NCBI RefSeq assembly: GCF_042242105.1
Contig: NC_092022.1
Location: 14,256,001 to 14,320,000 of the forward strand
From: Pempheris klunzingeri
Lineage: Eukaryota > Chordata > Actinopteri > Acropomatiformes > Pempheridae
Length of the DNA: 64,000 bases
Direction: 5' to 3'
Below the pieces are notes generated by a model. That model did no database searches, was not told the DNA's origin, and saw nothing but the letters and a program-made list of their open reading frames with translations. Below, one piece after another: positions 49,288 to 64,000 of this stretch (position 1 is its first letter; every line of letters begins with the position of its first letter). Position numbers and translations under genes: made by a program.

Positions 49288-50464
49288 ACTGGAAGGTACC
49301 TGGCCTTTAGCTGCTTTAGTATCCTGAGGTCCAGCGATCTGTTCCTTAAGTGTGAATTAATGTGGAAATCTGGTTAGAAGTTATTTTGACTTTGGGTGAA
49401 GTTTGAATAGAGGCTCTTGTGGTAGCACTACTTCTTGTGAAGCAATCCACCTCTCTATATGCAATAAGAAACTAATAATATAATAATATATCACTATTTC
49501 GCACAGTACTCATAGTATATAGCTCAGCTTGTCAAAGACAAACTTTGTGTACCGTTTGCTAATTGTATTAAAACTAATTATATAATTATATGTAATGGGC
49601 CTGTAAAGGGAAACATACCAAAGGATATTTGAACCTTTTAATATTAGTGCTACTGAGGCAGACGGATAATAGACTGTGCCTGCTCTACAGGAAATAAAGC
49701 CATTTTTCTCTTTGTTATGTAACTTTGTGCAGTTAAATTTCTCCAACACCAGTAAATCAAATCATCGGAGGAACCCATACGCTGGTCTTTTAGTCAAGTA
49801 CTTAGGAGTGATTATGATTCAGTTGGGTATCTAGTTGCTAATTAAATTCTTCAACAAGTTTTTCTTGTTTACTGAGACAATCATGAGATGATCTAGAGCA
49901 CCAAACTGGTCAGATGCAGACACACAGTGCTGATTACACGCTAAATGTGTTCAGATTAAACGCTTCACTATAGGAAACTGTTTCAGCTCCCATCAACAAA
50001 AAAATCAGTTTTCCGTCGTCTTTCCTCCTCTTCTCTCTCCTTCTTAATTTCTCGTTTCCTCCTCCTGTGTTCCTTTGTTTACCTTCTCCTCCCTCTGTGT
50101 CTCCTCTCTGTCTGGGCCAGACTGTCTAGTGTTTGCTGACGTGATCACAGTTAATCACAGTATCACCACAGCAGGTTGTTCACAGTTTTTTAAATGTAAA
50201 ATTCATCTTCAAAGTCCATCTATAAGTAATAAAACATCTATTCCAACACATACATGTACATGGTGCATGCTATTAAGGCTGCAACGACAAACCAAATTGT
50301 AGGTAACTTTTGCAATTTTCAACTCATCAGTTGTTACACTTAGTATTTAGTTAATGTCATTCTGTCTCTCCATATTGTGATGACACCTCTGCTACATCTG
50401 TGTATATGAACCTTATTGCAGTGGGTTGGGCGATAAGATGATATGTAGAGTTAGACTATATGAA
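49288..50464. other. Intergenic DNA, nothing recognised
   Basis: AT-rich; no gene or clear repeat seen. Confidence 0.5.
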
Positions 50465-50920
50465 TCCAGCAGGCCCAGCAGAGGTTGTACTTCCTGCGAC
50501 AGCTCAGGAACTTTAACCTGCCGCAGGAGCTGCTGATCACGTTCTACTCACTGTCTGGTTTGGGTTGGCCACCAAACAGGACAGGAACAGACTGCAAAGG
50601 ACAATCAGGTCTGCAGAGAGGATAATTGGGGCCGATCTGCCCTCCATCCAGGACTTGTACCTGTCCAGGGTCAGGAGGAGGGCAGGTAACATCTCTGCAG
50701 ACCCCTCACACCCCGCACATAAACTCTTTAAACTCCTCCTGTCTGGTAGGCACTACAGAGCACTGTACGCCCAAACCACCAGACACAGAGACAGAGACTG
50801 TACATAGAGAGGTAAGTTTCACCAGAGTCAAATTCCTTGTTTGCTTGTACAAACTTGGCCAATAAAGTTGATTCTGATTCTGATTCTGATTCTGATTCTG
50901 ATTTTGATTCTGATTCTGAT
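50465..50920 (+). mobile_element. L2/CR1-group LINE, short 3' fragment with (GATTCT)n tail
   Basis: Same family as 22975-24711. It begins within ORF2 (QQAQQRLYFLRQLRNFNLPQ) and runs through YLSRVRRRAGNISADPSHPA to GGCCAATAAAGTTGATTCTG followed by about eight GATTCT-like units. A deletion after ITFYS removes about 35 bases still present in the other copy, while a segment (TCTGCAGAGAGGATAATTGG) deleted from the other copy is kept here. Dead fragment. Confidence 0.88.
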
Positions 50921-51405
50921 TGAACATACATAAGAAATTCTGACTCATTCTGGCTCAAGTAAATTGATAAATTAGTCTATTTTTCTTCATCAGAACTCCA
51001 TTCTTTTTGCTCTGAAACATAATTTTCACCTTCATGTTTTGGTAATAAACTTTACACGCAAGATAATCAAGCATTAAATTAAATTAAATGTGAGGACTCG
51101 ACTAAATCAGTACATTTTGTTGGGTGAGAAGGAGGTAACTCCAAATCCCCAAGTTTCGAGCAAGGTTTCAGCAGACTCTTATTTTGAAGGCAGGGCCCGG
51201 AGGCAGAGTGCGTGTGTTTCCGGTTTAGCGTCACTCGCCGGCTGCAGAAACAAAAACCCGGGTCTTTTTCTACCCACAGTCAGAGTGTCTACTATGCAGA
51301 ATCTGCTGGTCAGCTGCCACTGTCGACGTGGAAAACTTTGCTGGAAAATTTGCGTGTCTCACCGCTTCTTGTCAACCGAAATTACCGCCTTTTTGACAGA
51401 TCAAC
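50921..51405 (+). promoter_or_regulatory. samhd1: Presumed samhd1 promoter and 5' UTR
   Basis: GC content rises from about 51180 (CAGGGCCCGGAGGC, CACTCGCCGGCTGCAG). No TATA box and no clean interferon-response element was found. An upstream ATG at 51294 opens a short frame overlapping the main start, annotated separately. Confidence 0.45.

Positions 51406-51431
<26 letters not shown>
51294..51431 (+). other. Upstream ORF overlapping the samhd1 start codon
   Basis: ATG at 51294 opens a 45-codon frame ending at 51431, 26 bases past the samhd1 ATG (51406) and in a different frame. If the transcript starts upstream of 51294, ribosomes using this ATG could not easily reinitiate at samhd1, so translation would depend on leaky scanning. 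The transcription start is unknown. Confidence 0.4.
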
Positions 51432-62081
<10,650 letters not shown>

Positions 62082-62400
62082 GTAAGAGGAAGAGTGCAAA
62101 TGCCCCTCTGTTACACATATGGTGATGAGAAAGTGTTGAGTGAAGAGAAAAGTTGTGTTGAGGATTCATTAATGCATATTCGGGGTGTGTACTCAGGGAA
62201 TTCACAGACATGGGCCCCTCTTCAATATTATACACTTTTATTTTTAGTAGTTTTTTTTTTTTTTTAATTTGGTCATTTTTAATCAAGTTTTTCATTTCAA
62301 ACTCTCAATTTGGAGCTGCAGGTGTCAGATTTTTAAGCTGAATTATTGTTGAAGACCATGTGTTACTATCAGGTTACTATCATGTATTTACATTGTGAAC

Positions 62401-62406
62401 AATAAA
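62401..62406 (+). terminator. samhd1: Probable poly(A) signal of samhd1
   Basis: AATAAA about 320 bp after the stop codon, in an AT-rich 3' UTR. Confidence 0.6.
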
Positions 62407-62429
62407 TCAGTCAGTCAGTTAAAATGTTT

Positions 62430-64000
62430 TACTCTGAACATGGTATATTAGCTGATGTGTTGCAGGGCTTTCTTTTATTCAGCTTTTAAAAGAAGTATGT
62501 CAAATCTGCAGTCAAAAGTTACCATACATAAACAGTTTGACATTTAAAGTGAGTATCTTTACGTGGGATTGTTTGGAAATTTGATTTGATCTTATTTTGA
62601 ATGTATTTGTTTTTCAGGTCGAGTTTTTATGTAGAGTGTACTTTATTTATTGTTCCTACAGTAAGTAGCTCAGGTTGACCATTGGTTTATTTCACTTTAT
62701 ACATCTGTGCAACTCTTAAGGGTAGTCTGGATACCTTTTTTTAAATGTTTCCTCTCACCAAAATGTGATGCAGCCCCATAGCTGGGGGTTTTTCAATTGA
62801 TCTTGTATGAAAATATGTTTGAAAGAATGTAAAGGAAAATCTCCCAAATGGTGTGAGAGGATCCTGTAGATATTGACACCATTGAAACGGGTTGAAAACA
62901 ATTTGAAAATAAAAAAATATTCTCTCAGTTGTCTCCTCCTGACATTGAACTTGCTGAACACCACAGGACACTGTGCAGACTAGAGATGGATGTTCAAGGA
63001 AATGTTTTGTTGAGCAGGAAGTTGGATCTTGTCTCCTAATAGCGCTTTTGTGACCAAGTCCAAGGGTGATGTGCGAGTAGCAGAAGTGTTTAACGTAAAC
63101 CATAAAGGGACACAGTCAGTGTAGTACATGATAGAGTACATTTTAGTGCACCGAGATGTTAAATGCACTGAAAGATAGAATCAGTGATTTAGACTACTTT
63201 CAGAGAACGGTATGGGTAAAAATACAGGACAAAGCTGACTGGATGCATTCAGTATGTAGGTGCTGGAGTGACGGCTGTGTTTTTTGTTACAGTTTCTCTT
63301 ACTCCATCTGTCTCCTTATTCAAAACAGGCTATACACACTTTGTCACACTGGCATCAATTAAACAACTTGCATACAAACTCTCATAATAAACTAAAAGCA
63401 GACGTTTGTTAAATATTCTATACATATGCATTTAAACTGCACATGTACATTATTTAGATATAATGCAAACTGAAAAAAATATATAGACATCTTTAAGGCA
63501 GTAACAAAATCTGTCAGCTCTAAAATGCCGCACTGGACTATTTCTCAGCTGGGACCGTTAACTGCCAGATAACGGCTCATCGTGGAGTTACCACTGGACA
63601 GAAACAGGCTAGCTGTTTCCCTCTGTTCCCAGTACTTGTGCAAAGCTATAACTGATACTAACTTGTATCAGTTGTTATCTATCTATTATATTAATATTAT
63701 CTATTGTTATTATCTATTATCTAGCTAACTCTCCGCCAGAAAGTGGACAAGCATATTTCCAAAAACGTCAAACTATTCCTTTAACAAACTGAGCAGATTG
63801 GGCAAATTAAGAATTCTATACACATTATAACATTGAAAAACAGTTTACTGACTATAAATCTACAGTTTAAACATTTTTCAACAGAATTTATCTTAATTCA
63901 GAACTTATGCAGTTGCACCCAAAACCAGAAAGATGTTTTATCACCAACTAGTGTCTGGAGAAATGCCTGGCGGACATGAGGTCATGTTTAGGTTTGTGGC
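62430..64000. other. Intergenic DNA downstream of samhd1
   Basis: No gene recognised. Its end holds a partial repeat (63516-63785) including a TATCTATT-rich stretch near 63670-63725. Confidence 0.5.
63516..63785. repeat. Interspersed repeat family T, partial copy 4
   Basis: GGACTATTTCTCAGCTGGGA, AGAAACAGGCTAGCTGTTTC, CTAGCTAACTCTCCGCCAGA and AAGCATATTTCCAAAAACGT followed by CAAACTATTCCTTTAAC match the 3' half of the family. Confidence 0.55.

Noticed and set aside
51200..51240. Interferon-response element in the samhd1 promoter (TTTCCGGTTT)
   Set aside because: The half-site spacing and last base do not fit the ISRE consensus, so I do not annotate it.

Overview
This is a stretch of vertebrate nuclear genome, almost certainly from a ray-finned fish and probably a percomorph. 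The genes are intron-rich with GT-AG junctions, the introns are short for a vertebrate, the coding sequences are close to human orthologues, and intergenic DNA carries fish-type repeats: L2/CR1-like LINE fragments with GATT- or GATTCT-type tails, small inverted-repeat transposons, SINE-like copies and many dinucleotide microsatellites.

Five genes account for nearly all coding sequence. (1) The last seven coding exons of a creatine-transporter gene, slc6a8 (+, 2541-6607); its start lies beyond the left edge. (2) A complete 18-exon anion exchanger gene, slc26a6 (-, 9060-19029), converging tail-to-tail on slc6a8. (3) A complete 9-exon BTB-BACK-Kelch gene, kbtbd12 (+, 26009-29322). (4) A complete 7-exon NUAK-family kinase gene (+, 31311-43645) that matches neither NUAK1 nor NUAK2 cleanly. 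(5) A complete 16-exon samhd1 gene, encoding a dNTP triphosphohydrolase (+, 51406-62081). The splice phases that I traced by eye keep the frame across every junction, giving predicted proteins of 784 (slc26a6), 615 (kbtbd12), 702 (NUAK) and 617 (samhd1) residues.

The genes do not form a pathway: two are membrane transporters, one a likely ubiquitin-ligase adaptor or structural Kelch protein, one an LKB1-type kinase, and one a nucleotide-pool and antiviral enzyme. Their linkage is of evolutionary rather than operon-like interest.

The accessory DNA is the most unusual part. An inverted, broken copy of samhd1 intron 6 and exon 7 lies about 2.1 kb upstream of the samhd1 start. Intron 2 of samhd1 holds a roughly 2 kb TTAA-flanked inverted-repeat element, inside which sits an antisense retroposon-like unit with an open 136-codon frame for a small one-pass membrane protein. 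A MITE with near-perfect 28 bp terminal repeats lies in slc26a6 intron 1. A TATA / GC-box / CRE / X-box cluster lies between the two converging genes. I see no CRISPR array, rRNA or functional tRNA gene, and nothing prokaryotic. I found no clear new multi-gene system; the best novelty candidates are the inverted samhd1 segment, the small membrane-protein retroelement and the divergent NUAK kinase.
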